Source: Selaginella moellendorffii | Taxonomy: Eukaryota; Streptophyta; Lycopodiopsida; Selaginellales; Selaginellaceae | Direction of reading: 5' to 3' | Assembly: GCF_000143415.4 (NCBI RefSeq) | Contig: NW_003314263.1 | Location: 1,948,749-2,012,748, forward strand | DNA: 64,000 nucleotides | Notes under the pieces: model-generated | What the model was told of the DNA's origin: nothing | Seen by the model: the letters and a program-made list of their open reading frames with translations, nothing else | Databases searched by the model: none | Translations under genes and position numbers: made by a program | Shown: positions 11,521 through 22,828 of the stretch, piece by piece | How the letters are laid out: every line of letters starts with the position of its first letter | Position numbering within the stretch: position 1 is the stretch's first letter

Positions 11521-11828
11521 TTGTTACTAAAAACTTCCAGGTACTGTATGATCTGCGACAGAGATTGTAAAGCTCGGTCATATTCGCGAGGAATTTATAA
11601 AAAAAAGTGTGGCGGTCAAGCCAAAGGAGTACAATCAAGATGCATGACTTTGCAAGGTTTAGATTTCACCATATCTTGAGCTTCCTTCTGCGAACAACTT
11701 CTTCCTGGAAATGTTACTAGGCACCGTTTCTCTATGATCTGCGAAAGAGATTGTAAAACTCGGTTTTGTTTCATTCGCAAGGAATTGCCACACACTTCAT
11801 TCAAAGAACATTCCAGCTTAAGAGTCTC
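11483..11828. repeat. Diverged tandem duplication, unit about 160-180 bp
   Basis: Two consecutive units share 'GCATGACTTT..GGTTTAGATTTC', 'ATGATCTGCGA.AGAGATTGTAAA.CTCGG' and 'CAAGCCAA.GGAGTA'. The first is at about 11483-11640 and the second at about 11641-11828. They sit between the unknown locus and the 3' end of the membrane-protein gene. Confidence 0.6.
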
Positions 11829-12668
11829 TCAAGCCAACGGAGTATAATCTTGTTTCATTTCTTCGTCCGGCAGGCACGAGAAATAAAACGCTACGTGTAC
11901 GCTCGACCACCACAAAGAGCCTGCAGACACCGTGAAGATCCAGAGCACTATCCACCACCATTCCTTTGTGCTGGCCGCTAAGTTATTAAGAGCGCCCACG
12001 TCAAACACAAAGTAATGCATCACCCACAGCGCCAAGCCCATGGGCAGATTTCGGTGGAGAAGCCTTGCTGCTTCTCGGAGTGCTCGCACCCCAGCGAATC
12101 CATCCAGCACCGCAACAGTAGCAGCAAGTGAAGCCACCATGGATAAGTATTCAGCGAAAGCCATCAGCGAGAATATCACGTTCACTTCGTCGTGAAGATA
12201 GCTCAAACTGAGGGCAAACTCAAGCGCTTGGATCAGCAACGAGCAGAGTGCAACGCTGAGCAGCGCCAACCACACCCTCGGCCTGAAGTGAAGAGCCTCC
12301 CACCTGGAAATCTCCTCGCCGCGGTGGACACGAGCAGCGGTGGAAACCAGCGAGGCCGTGGACACCGTCCACAAGGCCGCCGAGATTGCCAGGGAAGAGA
12401 GCAGCGCGATCGCTTGTTTCGCTGTGACGTCGGAGACCCATCGCAGGAACGATTCCACAACCGCAGAAGATATGAAGGGCCCCGAGGAGTTGATCAGACG
12501 AGCAAGAGGCTTCGGATCGAGGCCCAGGAAGCTCAAAACAGCGGGTACAAGAAAGACTTGGACTCCCGCCGCTGGAAGGATAACGGTGAGAGATAGGAAG
12601 AGTTTGCTCTCTTTTTGACAAATAATTCCTGCGGCTTTGGAGATTGCATGAAAGCTTTTCCCTTCCAT
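11829..12668 (-). CDS. Multi-pass membrane protein of a plant family without a known role
   Basis: A single-exon gene of 279 residues. Several hydrophobic segments are separated by short loops, roughly at residues 27-50, 83-105, 130-152, 160-185, 205-230 and 238-262. A conserved-looking centre 'GFAGVRALREAARLL' and a C-terminal 'FYFSC' followed by an acidic tail resemble a plant family of uncharacterised transmembrane proteins (remembered similarity). No catalytic motif is visible. An inverted, damaged copy lies at 23981-24772. About 270 bp upstream of its ATG lies a hairpin made from this gene's own first codons. The ATG at 12668 is the first in frame. Confidence 0.65.
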   Translation of the reverse strand: MEGKSFHAISKAAGIICQKESKLFLSLTVILPAAGVQVFLVPAVLSFLGLDPKPLARLINSSGPFISSAVVESFLRWVSDVTAKQAIALLSSLAISAALWTVSTASLVSTAARVHRGEEISRWEALHFRPRVWLALLSVALCSLLIQALEFALSLSYLHDEVNVIFSLMAFAEYLSMVASLAATVAVLDGFAGVRALREAARLLHRNLPMGLALWVMHYFVFDVGALNNLAASTKEWWWIVLWIFTVSAGSLWWSSVHVAFYFSCLPDEEMKQDYTPLA

Positions 12669-12939
12669 CGCTCGAGAATGATGTGTGAGATGTGTATTCC
12701 CATGTTATTTTATTCCATCACATACGGTCTAGAACGCGCTCTCGGCTTAATTGATTAGCTTTAAAGTTCAAACAAATATATGAACTACTATGAGAGTTTC
12801 AAATTAAACCTTTTCAATCATCTTATTTCTCCACCTCCAACTTTTGACCAAGCTGACAGCGTGTTCTAGACAAAGTCATACGTGATGGAGTGTAGAGTGC
12901 CTGAGGTTGTCACTCTCGAGCTTGGAGGGGAAAAGCCCT

Positions 12940-13056
12940 CACGCAATCTTCAAAGCCGCATGACCTATTCTAAAAAATGAGAGCATATCATCTCTACTTC
13001 TCTCAAGTGAGATGAGATATACTCTCTTTGTTTCATGCGGCTTTGAAGATTGCGTG
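12940..13056. repeat. Gene-derived inverted repeat (hairpin), possible small-RNA precursor
   Basis: Arms 12940-12963 and 13033-13056 are perfect 24-bp reverse complements, and an inner imperfect stem continues around 12975-13025. The left arm and its flank (about 12931-13007) resemble the first 75 or so coding bases of the adjacent membrane-protein gene, including 'GCAATCT.CAAAGCCGCA'. The hairpin therefore appears to come from an inverted duplication of that gene's start. Transcription from either strand would fold. Confidence 0.7.
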
Positions 13057-14363
13057 CTCTTGCTCTTTGAGTGCTCAAAAATATTATGTATAAAATACAA
13101 ATAAATATTTGCCAGACTCCAGCCTACACTTTTTCCAAAGGTTTCGCACTTAAGGGTGGACATTATCATGTAAAAGGGTCATCTTTCAGTACAGTTGCAG
13201 ATCCTAAGAATTGTTATAGCTGATATATGCACAATGAATGTGGAGCCTCAACAACACAATCCCCACTTGCAAGCCATCGCACTCAAGCTGCAGAATGTGT
13301 TGTGGCCTCAACAGTAATTCAGCAAAAGGTTTAGCTCAAATGCGTCAGCGAGGAGGAGGTGATTACAACTGACCTCTAGCCCTACTGAGCTTCGTAAGCA
13401 GCGGGCAATTGGATAGAAAGCCCGAGAGCCCAGCGTTTGTCAAGCTCTCAACCCCGCGTAGCTTGAGCTCCTTCAAGAGCAAGAAGCAAGAGACCATGGC
13501 CACAACGTCTAATTCATCTGCATTGAAAACTAGCTCTTCTGGCTGTGACGAGCTTTAGTCCCAGACAGCCAACAGTCTTCTTACCTCCAGTGATTCAAGC
13601 TTTGGAGAAGCTTGAGGCAACTCTGATGCCCCAGGCAGGCTCTAGTGAGAACGAGCAAGACTCCAAGAGCCCACTGACTTGAGAGGTGTGGAAACCTGTG
13701 TTTCCAGAAGGATATGGAACGAGCCTTGAATTCCAATCAAATTCCTCTTCCAGTCATTAGGTTATGTCTTATAGCTAGCACACCTCTTACTAAATTTCAT
13801 GGGAATAACGGGCCAATAGATTTTGTGAAAGAACTTAGCCACAGCGGGGCACTTTCTATCATCTTCCGTTTCGGTCCCATGATCGGTCGCTTGGGATTTT
13901 GAGGAACGATCTTCATAGTACCTAGAAATAAAAAATATTTCGGCCCAAGTTCTAGAGATTGCGAAGGAATATGTTACCTTCCACGGGGTTTACAGCGATT
14001 CCTGCATCCTGCATATACTAGAGTGATTAAGGTTTTAATAAAGGTTTGCTTTGAAGATTGCATTAACCGGTGATTGCAGGTAAATATTTACTATATTTTT
14101 TAATTTTATTATGAAACTTAATTAATTTTTAGCAAAAAATTAAAATGCTACAACTGATCAAAATAATGTCACAAAACTATTTCAGAAAATAATCAAAATA
14201 AAAAATGATAAGGTAGTTTTAGGGTATACATTGAAAAGATTCCTAAAAATTATTATACATTTTCTATTCAGTCAGCGAGGCATGCTAGTGGATTTGTTTT
14301 CCTCTTCTATTTTCTTTTTTTCTGTTTTTCTTTTTTTTCTGATATGACTGTTTTGCTCTTCAG
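13057..14363. other. Intergenic; no supported gene
   Basis: Contains an AT-rich tract (about 14080-14250). A 15-base echo of the hairpin arm (GCTTTGAAGATTGCA) lies at 14048-14062. A strong polypyrimidine tract with AG leads into the exon at 14364. Open frames in 13700-13900 are unsupported. Confidence 0.5.
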
Positions 14364-14582
14364 GTGACGTACCGGTTTGTTAGTGGGCTCAACGACAGAG
14401 GTTTTATTGAAGGACGCTATGTTCCCGTGACCCCTGCGACGCCACCGACTAGCGTGACCAAGCCAGTACCTCCAGCTAAAGATGAACCAGTGGAAGCTAA
14501 GATTGAAAACGGTTCGCCTTCGCCTGAATCGGGAGGGAGTGATGTAGATACAACTACTCGCGAGCCCGCGTCCATAAATTGA
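14364..14582 (+). CDS. Isolated 3'-terminal exon of an unrecognised gene
   Basis: A long polypyrimidine tract and CAG precede an open stretch 'VTYRFVSGLNDRGFIEGRYV' followed by a proline/acidic tail that ends at TGA. It looks like a last exon, but no matching upstream exon was found in the preceding 1.5 kb. It is either a fragment moved from elsewhere or the end of a gene with a long intron. Family not recognised. Confidence 0.3.
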   Translation: MTYRFVSGLNDRGFIEGRYVPVTPATPPTSVTKPVPPAKDEPVEAKIENGSPSPESGGSDVDTTTREPASIN

Positions 14583-14820
14583 GAGAGGTATGCTACTCCA
14601 TTTTGATTTTTTTTTCCTTCGCTCTAAGATAAAAATGTCTCGACGGATGTGTATCATCATGCGGTTTAGGCAACGTAGAAGAAAGTTGAGGTGCAGTCGA
14701 TGATGATGATGATCACAATAAGCCGAGAGAAAGACGGTTCTATCTATTGTTTTATTTGTTCTTTCCTATTAATTCGTATCGTTTTTTTGTTCAAGCAGAC
14801 AAAAAAACAGATTCCTACAG

Positions 14821-16799
14821 TCAATGAGCTCCTGCGTTAAGACCAGTGTTTGCGAGCAACACATAGCCAGCTCCATCCAGTTGCTCCAAATCGAGAACTT
14901 CCTGGGCAGTAATCCTTTCTCGAGTGGTGGAGCTGTGGTCAGCTCCAAGCAGGCTCGTCCACTCGAAAGAATCGGGAGCAAAAGGCATGGATTGGACGAG
15001 ACTGTGAGCGCCTTCCAAGTGTCCAGCTCGTCCAAGCATATCAACAACGCAGCAAAAGTGCCGCTTGGATGGTTCCAGCCCAAAATCCACGATCATCGAG
15101 CGGAAGCATCCGGAGCTCACCTTGCCCGAGTGGCTCGTAGCACAAATCATGGACAGCATGGAGATCTCGTTTGGGAAAATGTCGCTCATCACCATGGCGT
15201 GGAAGACGTTTTTAATCTCGCGCAAGAGCTTGTTCTGGGAATATCCGGCCAGCATGGCGTTCCACGAGACGAGATTCCGGTCGGGCATCGTGGAGAATAA
15301 TTTCTGGGCCGGCCGCATATGCCCGTGCTGGGTATATGCCTGCAGCATGGTGTTCCACGTCACCATGTCTCTCTGTGGAATCCAGGAGAACATTCTTTGT
15401 GTCTCCCACACAGACCGGCCCAAAAGGAAGGCATTTAGTGATACCAGGTTGTGCTCGGGCATGGCATCAAACATTTGCTTAGATTCTTCGCTGTGCCCGA
15501 GTTGGGTATATGCTGCGAGCAGTGTGTTCCACGCGAATAGATTCGCGTAGTTCATTCTATCGAAAACTTGGCGACATTTTTCGATTTTTCCGACGCGTGC
15601 ATAAGCCGCAAGGAAAACATTACACAAGACAATGTTGGTTTCTGGCATTGATTCGAAGATTCGTTCGACTCTTTCGTGCTGCCCAGCCAGGGCATATGCT
15701 AGCAAAATAGAGTTCCATGACACAGAACTTTTTTCAGGCGCCGAATCAAACAAGACTTGGGCCTCGTCTAAAAAACCATGTTGGGCATATGCGAAAAGCA
15801 AAGTGTTCACGGATACCATGCTGTGATACTGCATTGAGTCATAAAACTTCTTTGCCTTCTGAATATCCCCTGCTTGGGTATATGCCAAGAGCATGGTATT
15901 GAACGAGATCAGGTCAGCATCTTTTAGCTCATCAAAAACTTGCTTTGATTTGCTAATATACCCATGCTGCGCATACATGGCTAGTACGATATTCCAAGAG
16001 AGAGCGTTATGTTCGGGCATTTTGTCGAAGAGATTCTTTGCCTGTTCTATATTCCCATGCAAGGCATATGCTGCGAGCATTGCATTTAAAGAGGAAAGAT
16101 TTGTGACTGGCATGCTATTAAGCATTCTTTTAGACCCATTGACATTAGAGCAAGCACTAATTACAGCCGTCCAAGCGACAAGATCCCACCGGGCATCGAG
16201 TGAAACAAACGGTGACACTCCTGCGATTGCCCTCTCTGGGCAAATGCCGCCAGCAACGACGTCCACGACAGAATATCTAGCGCCGGCATTCGTCGGAATA
16301 TCCCCACTGCATCCTCCAGATTCCCGTCACGGCAATGTGCGGTGAGAATCACATTCCACACTACAAGATTGGTTTCCTCTAAAGAATCAAACAAGCGCTG
16401 GGCGTCGTCTAGATTCCCGTTTCTGGCAAAAGCAGAGAGCATTGTTGTAAATGCTACAAAATTCCATGCTGGCATCGCATCAAAGATTCCTTTCGATTCC
16501 CGCAAATGCCCATTCCGGGCATATGCTGTGAGCATCATCACCCACGAAAAGATGTTCTTGTGCCGGATGCCGTCAAACGCGATCCTGGCATCGACGGGGC
16601 CGCCACAAGAGCCGTACATCTGCACGACCAGGTTCCAGATGTAGGGGCCGTCGGATTCATGACACGTGTCACGAAGCCACGAGTGCAGTTTCCTGGCCAT
16701 TGTGATAGTTTCGCATGATCGAATCAACTGGGCGGCGGCCTCAGTGCTGCAATTCCACATTTGTTTGCAATGCTTGGAATCAAACGCAAATGCCACCAT
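14821..16799 (-). pseudogene. PLS-type PPR gene with one frameshift
   Basis: Two overlapping open frames together form one PPR protein. The first, from ATG 16799 (an earlier in-frame GTG at 16835 is not a likely start), runs to 'CHRLFHSMPG'. The second resumes at 'WDLVAWTAVISACSN' and continues to TGA at 14821. Repeat phasing shows they belong together: a one-base loss near 16186-16193, in a C/G run, breaks the frame between the 'F..MP' end of one repeat and the 'DLVAW' start of the next. The C terminus ('MPFAPDSFEWTSLLG...') is E1-like with no DYW. It is either a young pseudogene or an assembly error in a G-rich run; the rest of the frame is intact over 600 or so codons. Confidence 0.85.
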
Positions 16800-17096
16800 T
16801 TTTCTAATGTCACTGGCATCACTCAGTTTCCTCACTTATAATACTTGTCTAACCTGCATTTACTCCCCAGCTCTATGGCTATAGCCCTCTCTATAGACCA
16901 CCATGTCAAAGTTCTCGTCTTTTAACTATACTGTTCGCCTTCACTTTGATAATGCGATTTCTGAGCTTGCGCCAAATGCCAAAGTGTATCCTCATCTGTG
17001 TATATTCACCATTACTACTGTGAAAGCATTTGCCAAGTTTTCATTAATCAAGAACGAAAGTTGACCAAACCTCTGCTAATAGGATTTGAGCTCAAG

Positions 17097-17242
<146 letters not shown>

Positions 17243-17400
17243 TTTTATTATAAAATACATATTAATAATATACATAAAAAAAAATACACACAATACACTC
17301 ACAACATTATACACTAAATCTCCCCCCCCCACATTATAAATCATATTAAATAAAAAAATAAAAAAATAAAAAAAAATTTTTCTATTCTCTCTTTTTCTCT

Positions 17401-17500
17401 NNNNNNNNNNNNNNNNNNNNNNNNNNNNNNNNNNNNNNNNNNNNNNNNNNNNNNNNNNNNNNNNNNNNNNNNNNNNNNNNNNNNNNNNNNNNNNNNNNNN
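17401..17500. other. Assembly gap (100 N)
   Basis: Exactly 100 N, a conventional placeholder, so the true length is unknown. It sits next to a TA microsatellite and between two copies of the same sequence, typical of a collapsed or unspanned repeat. Confidence 0.99.
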
Positions 17501-17906
17501 GTCACGAGCGCAGTGTCATGGTCACTGGGATAATTTCGCAGGGTGGAGTCATCTGGGCGGCGGTCTCACATTTGCATTTACACATTTGTGTGCAACGCGA
17601 AGACTCACACGTATATGCCATCATTTTTATAATGTCGCTGGCATCACTCTGTTTCCTCTCTTATAATAATTGTCTCACCCGCTTTTTCTCTCTAGCTCTA
17701 TGTATATAGCCCTCTATATAGACCCTCATGTCAAAGTTCTTGTGTTTTCACTATCCTTTTCACTTTCATTTTTATGATGGGATTTCAGAGCTTGCTGCAT
17801 ATTCCAATGTGTATCTTCATCTGTGTATTTTCGCCATTACTTGTGAGAAATCATTTGACAAGTATTCATAAATCAAGAAAGATATTTGAACAAACCTTTT
17901 GTTATA

Positions 17907-17909
<3 letters not shown>
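17501..17909. repeat. Diverged duplicate of the PPR gene 5' end and promoter
   Basis: Matches about 16660-17098 in the same orientation: 'GTCACGA', 'GGGCGGCGG.CTCA', 'TCACTGGCATCACTC.GTTTCCTC', 'ATAGCCCTCTATAGACC' and the tract up to the TA run are all recognisable. It covers the upstream region and roughly the first 50 codons only, with a stop soon after the start region. It ends in a second TA run, as the original does. Confidence 0.8.

Positions 17910-17942
<33 letters not shown>
17908..17942. repeat. (TA)n microsatellite, about 35 bp
   Basis: A shorter TA run at the position equivalent to the long run at 17099, relative to the duplicated PPR promoter. Confidence 0.95.
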
Positions 17943-17944
<2 letters not shown>

Positions 17945-19573
17945 GTTGATGGGCATATGAGATTAAACATGCACTCAGGGTTAGACAAGATTAATTCCGG
18001 GATTTGACTTTGTAAAATTATTAATGAAATACTAAAACAATGGAGAAAAAAAAGATGAATTTCTATTAAAAACTCTAAAGAAAAACTTTTGATAATTTGA
18101 ACACTTTGATGCTGATTATCTAGCTCCAGTCAAATGCAACATACATAGTTTTCACCTATGATCTTAGAAATCTATAGGCAAAAGCACTCTAGTAAACAGC
18201 TTACCAAAATGATTCTTTCAATAGAATATGGAGACTCAAGTTCTGCAGCTTTTGAAGGATTATATGGCATGCATACAGCTTAGGAAAATAATGAAGTTGA
18301 AGCCAATAAAGATTCCTCTAAGACCATTCTCATTTGTGTGCATCAACCTCACCAAAGTACCATGAGTTTAGCAGGGCATATCACACAAACCTAAGAGCCC
18401 ACTTGGGCCAAACTTGGATTGCCACCATGTCTTGAGTGAGAATCTCCCTCTTGGTATGTAGCCCCTAAAGAAAACCAATTGCTCCACTAGTAGCCTCCAA
18501 TTCTAGGGCTCCATAGAAGTGTCATATAGACATTCTTGATCCATCCATCCAGTCTTCATCATCTCCCTAGCAGCTTAGCCACTTGGCCCTCTCCACATGC
18601 CTTCTTCCCATATAGCATCTCACTTCCTTTTTCTCTTGGCCACCATGCCTTTTCTAGCCAATTCCTCCATCTTACAATACCTTTGCCTCATGGCCATTCT
18701 TAGACTCAAATCAATGAAACATCATTTCAATCTCACACTATCTTGTAGGTTTGTATTGCTTTACTTTTCTATTTTAATTCAAACAAGTTACAAGTTACTG
18801 CAAAGTACAAAGTGAGGATTAGAGATCCTTCTCCCTACTGCTCTAGGTCAATGACTTCCACACCCTCTAGTGACAATCTTCTTTTCTCACAAAGATTCTA
18901 TCACCTAATGTTCAAAACCTAAACAAGACAATTGCCATCATCGAGCAAAAGATGGTAGTAGTATGACAGGACATCCAGTATCTAGAAGAACTCCTGTTTC
19001 CTATCTCTCTCTCTCTCTCTCTCTATTCAAGACAAGTTTGGTATGCATATATCTCAGAATGGTGCCACTTGACAAGCTGATCCCCTTTGATATACCAAGG
19101 AATCTTATGGTTCCACAGAATCTTTAGGAGTCTTGTGAACAGTTGTGGAGACTCAATGTTCCCAAGCATGGAGGAGTTGTTAAAGAGTATCTTCAGCAAG
19201 TCAGAGTAGACAAGAATCATTCTTATAAGGCACATGGCCACCTTTGTGAGTGTTATAGTCGGATTCTGGCATGGATCACATATAACAGATATCACCAAGG
19301 GCACCAACATGAGTGTAGTATTACAAGTGAGCATACAATAATGAATTGGTATAAATTATGTTATGATATTGGTATTATCACATTAGAATGAGATTTAAAA
19401 GATTGATAGTCAATTATAGAAATTGATAAAATTAATTTTGGTAAGAAAAATTATAATCATAGTAGAAGAATAGAAGGTTAGAAGGTCTTTGAAGGAATTG
19501 AAGATGATTTAGATAAAATGTTTATAGTTCTAGTATACTACACAAACTTTAATTAATATATTATATACATATG
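17943..19573. other. AT-rich, no gene recognised
   Basis: No coding family was recognised. A CT run lies at about 19002-19025. The region 18340-18620 has balanced composition and could be an old transposon fragment, but no diagnostic motif was found. Confidence 0.5.
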
Positions 19574-19960
19574 TTAAACATAGGAGTTTATATGGTGAAG
19601 CATTAACAAAACTCTACACCTCTGTGACATATGCATACTGAAAAGATAGAAATACACATCCCAATCCAAATGCTGAAAGTTCATATAATTCATGATCATC
19701 CCTTTGAATGTCCAAACGAGCTGTTCCACCAAACCATCTAACTGTGAAAGTGAACATGATGATAAGCACTTGTGAAAGTGTGGCATATCCCCAACCGAGA
19801 TGTCAAAACATGAAATGCCTCATGTATAAATGCGGGACCATTATCTAAAAGAATCTGCTCCAAATAAAAATGCTAAAACACCACTTGATTGAGGAAGAAA
19901 TATCTAACAGCAATTGCAAAAGTGCTAGTAAGAGCATCAACTTTCACCTAGCTATGAGCA
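19574..19960 (-). mobile_element. Decayed Ty3-type integrase fragment
   Basis: On the minus strand, with frameshifts and stops, the integrase core is still readable: 'QILLDNGPAF' (an active-site aspartate region), 'LTSRLGICHTFTSAYH', then 'DGLVEQLVWTFKGM' and 'NFQHLDWDVY'. These match the conserved 'DNGP.F...YHPQSDGQ.ER' section of gypsy integrases. No intact frame remains. Confidence 0.75.
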
Positions 19961-20159
19961 CAAAATACCTAGGCCCCAAAGTGGAGCCGGAAGGGTGCCA
20001 CGTGGTAGTGGCCAAAGCGAAAGCCAAACGAGCGTAACACATTTGGACTAAAAACTCCGACTTGAAAGGTCGAGAGCGGGAGTGGAACTCTCAATAAAGG
20101 GGCTCGAGGAATGAGCACGAAGCTAGCAATAAGTGAGGCTCTGAAAAAGGACCTAAAAG

Positions 20160-20935
20160 GACCAACACATGACATGTGGAAGGACCTGAGACGGAGTCCG
20201 AGATGGACCAAGATGGAGTTCGAGATGGACCGAGACAGAGTCTGAGATGGACCGAGACGGAGTCCGAGATGGAGTCCGAGATGGATCTGAGACAGAGTCC
20301 GAGATGGAGTCCGAGATGGAGTCCAAGATGGACCCGAGGTGGAGTCTGAGATGGAGTCCGAGATGGACCCGAGGTGGAGTCTGAGATGGACCCAAGATGG
20401 AGTTCGAGATGGAGTCTGAGATGGACCCGAGATAGAATCCGAGATGGAGTCCGAGAAAGACCCGAGATGGAGTCCAAGGTCGAGACCAAGACCGGGACCA
20501 AGACCGGGACTGAGACCGAGACCGAGACTGAGACCAAGATCGGGACCGAGACTGAGACCGAGATCGAGACCGAGACCGAGATCGGGATGTAAGCTCCTGA
20601 GTTTAGACTTCCCGAGAGGTCACCCAGCCCAGTACTATTCTAACCCAAGGACACTTAATCCCAAATATCCCAAGACCCTTAACCGATTGGAAAAGGGGGT
20701 GCACTCTTATTCATGGGCCCTTTCCCTCTATATTTGAACCCCATGGATCGTCTCTCAAGTCGTTCCCTTTGGTTGCTTACACGGGACCGAGACTGAGGCC
20801 GAGACTGAGACCGAGGCTGAGGCCGAGACAGAGCCCGAGCCCGGTTCCGAGCCCGAGTCCAAGCCCAAGTCCGAGTCTGAGTCCGAGTCTGAGTCTGAGT
20901 CTGAGTCCCAGTTCGAGTCTGAGAGGGTGAAAGCC
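20160..20935. repeat. GA-rich minisatellite (6- and 12-bp units) split by a solo LTR
   Basis: Left part 20160-20587: units such as GAGATGGAGTCC and GAGACC repeated with variation. Right part 20782-20935: six-base units GAGTCT/GAGACC/GAGCCC. All six frames are artificially open, so the frames here are not genes. The solo LTR at 20588-20781 interrupts the array. Confidence 0.85.
20588..20781 (-). mobile_element. Solo LTR of the TRIM family, inverted
   Basis: 194 bp starting TGTAAGC and ending GCTTACA. It is the reverse complement of the 195-bp LTRs at 35613-35807 and 36013-36207. It is flanked by a perfect 5-bp target duplication, CGGGA, at 20583-20587 and 20782-20786. A solo LTR arises by recombination between the two LTRs of one insertion. 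Confidence 0.92.
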
Positions 20936-21923
20936 CAAAGCGTTCGTCTCCCAGACCCTGGGGGGTTTGGTGAGCTCCAAAAGTATAGTAAGGGGGAGGA
21001 TTGCAGTGGAGCTAGTTTGGCCAGGAAAGGCCAGTTTGGCCCAGGAAGGTTGTACCCAGTGTTGGGTGATGAGCTGCCCACTAGGAAGTCCAAGACTAGA
21101 GTGAACACGGACCAACAAGCAGGGTGACTTGGTGAAGTGCTCAAGAGCCGGCTCTAGTTCCCCCGGGAGATCGACTAGCCGATACTCCCAGTCCAAGTGT
21201 GGGTGGCACTACCTACTTGGATACTTGGTGTGGCTCAACAGAACCTTGCTCTAAGCCCATGGCTAGAGCACCCAAAGGTAGAAGGTGGGGAGAGTACCCA
21301 TGAGGCTCGTGTAAGGCCACGGTGTTCCGACATGTTGTCCCAAAGGCCCAGACTGTGGAGAGGAAGAGAAGTAGCCCTCTGGTGTAGTGACCAAGGATAC
21401 AGTCGAGTGGTGAGGAAGTCCCAGAGGACTGTAGGACTTAGTGGTCGGGCCTGTGGGCCTCGATCCAGTGGCAGTGTTGGCAAACACAGCCATGAGCAGA
21501 AAGGGACTTGGTGGGGACCAGAAAAGGGATATTGGGGAAGGCTATTCCCCATGTCTGTGGGCATCCTAAGGATGCTAAAAAGTGAATTTGGGATGATCGC
21601 TCATAGACGGATGGCCCAGTCTTTGAGAGACGGGACTGTGATGGAGGTGGTGTCAGACCACCGGTGTGACCAAGGTGAATGGGCATGGCTTTAGCGTAAT
21701 AAGCCGATATGTCGGTGGTACCTTGGGGTGTCGGTCATGGGATCGGACACGTGGAGCACTTGGACCAAGTGTAATAGTGGAGTGGCATGGATGCCATTTT
21801 TGGGGCTAGCAAGTCCCTAAGTCCAAAATAGGACTTATGGAGGTTGTGAGTGAGACTTCTCCAAGTGGTTAGAGGTGTGGTTAAGTGACTAAAGTAAAAT
21901 GGAAAATTTAATTTCTTACAACT
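20936..21923. mobile_element. Probable retroelement LTR region, unresolved
   Basis: GC-rich unique-looking DNA with no gene. It shares a short 'GTGAAAGCCCAAAGCGT' with the large LTR at about 42540 and ends just before a primer-binding-like site. I could not place both LTR borders, so the element type is inferred. Confidence 0.35.
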
Positions 21924-21934
21924 TGGTATCAGAG
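21924..21934 (+). promoter_or_regulatory. Retroelement primer-binding site (initiator tRNA-Met type)
   Basis: TGGTATCAGAG, the usual complement of plant initiator tRNA-Met 3' ends, follows '...CTTACA'. Confidence 0.6.
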
Positions 21935-22828
21935 TTGTTTCTTATTGAGCATACTCAGCCCGGTTTGAGAAACTCCTGTCATTGGCTTGCACTTGTTAGT
22001 ATCAAAAACCCCCGCGATATTGAGATTGGTCCCTCAATATTCGCTAAATGATAGCTTATCGTGTCTGCCAAATACCCTCACTATCATGCCTTTTGAGTTA
22101 GTCTCATTTCGGTCTTGTTCTGAACACAATGGTGTTCATCCCATGTCCAAATTCGCATTCTAGCGCTATTTCATATTTAGTAAGTTTCAAGTTTTTCCCA
22201 GAGACTAACTCCTAATACTAAGGGATGTGTTCCTCAAGAGGGGGGACTGTGGGGGGCTCCAAATGTATAGTAGGAATAGTGGGTAGGCCGAGCATGGCTG
22301 ACTAATCTGAGGCATAATCTAGCTCTTGGTTGCGTGCCTGTCATTATTCTACGTCCGACTTGGGTCTAAGCCCAAGTTCCATTCCATGCTAGCTAGTGGA
22401 GTTCCCATATCGTTACATTAAGCCACCAGTATACTAAAATTTGTTCGTTTGGCTCCGTTTGGCTTGTTTGGCTAGACTTCGTTTGGCTCCGTTTTGCGTG
22501 TTGGTCCTGGCATTGGAATGCTGGTTGCTCTAAGATTATTCCAAGTCACTCTATGCCCCTGTCCCTTTGCTCCTTGGGCTGTACACTCGGGAGTTGCTCC
22601 ATGGTTCGGTTCCGTCACTCCTTGGCTCCATGCTTGGGAGTTTGACACCGTTCCTTTGTTCAGTGGCCCAAGGCCCTGAAACTTGGGTTCCATGCCACTA
22701 TCCTTTGGACACGTGGCATATGACACATGGCATATGTCAGGTGGCACAAAGAGGGTTTAAGTTCCGCTTCATGGTTATCCTATGGTAAATCACTATAGGG
22801 TAAAAGGTCAAAATCACGTGTGCTAATC
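21935..22828 (+). mobile_element. 5'-truncated, diverged copy of the large LTR
   Basis: Collinear with the long LTR of the element at 35393-42740. Shared landmarks include the 'CCCTCAATAT' block, 'CTGAACACAATGGTGTTC', 'AAGTTCCATTCCATGCTAGC', 'GTGGCCCAAGGCCCTGAA' and the end 'TATCCTATGGTAAATCAC'. It is joined at its end to an inverted gag fragment. Confidence 0.8.

Noticed and set aside
12940-13056. Hairpin considered as a MITE
   Set aside because: No terminal inverted repeat at outer ends with a target duplication was found, and the arms match the adjacent gene's coding start, which a MITE would not explain. Only a genome search can exclude it fully.
20000-20600. Direct-repeat array considered as CRISPR-like
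   Set aside because: Units are contiguous without unique spacers, and the genome is a plant's; it is a minisatellite.
20091-21144. Long open frames rich in Ser/Asp or Arg/Pro repeats
   Set aside because: They are translations of the six- and twelve-base minisatellite units; every frame is open, and no start context, splice site or family supports a gene.
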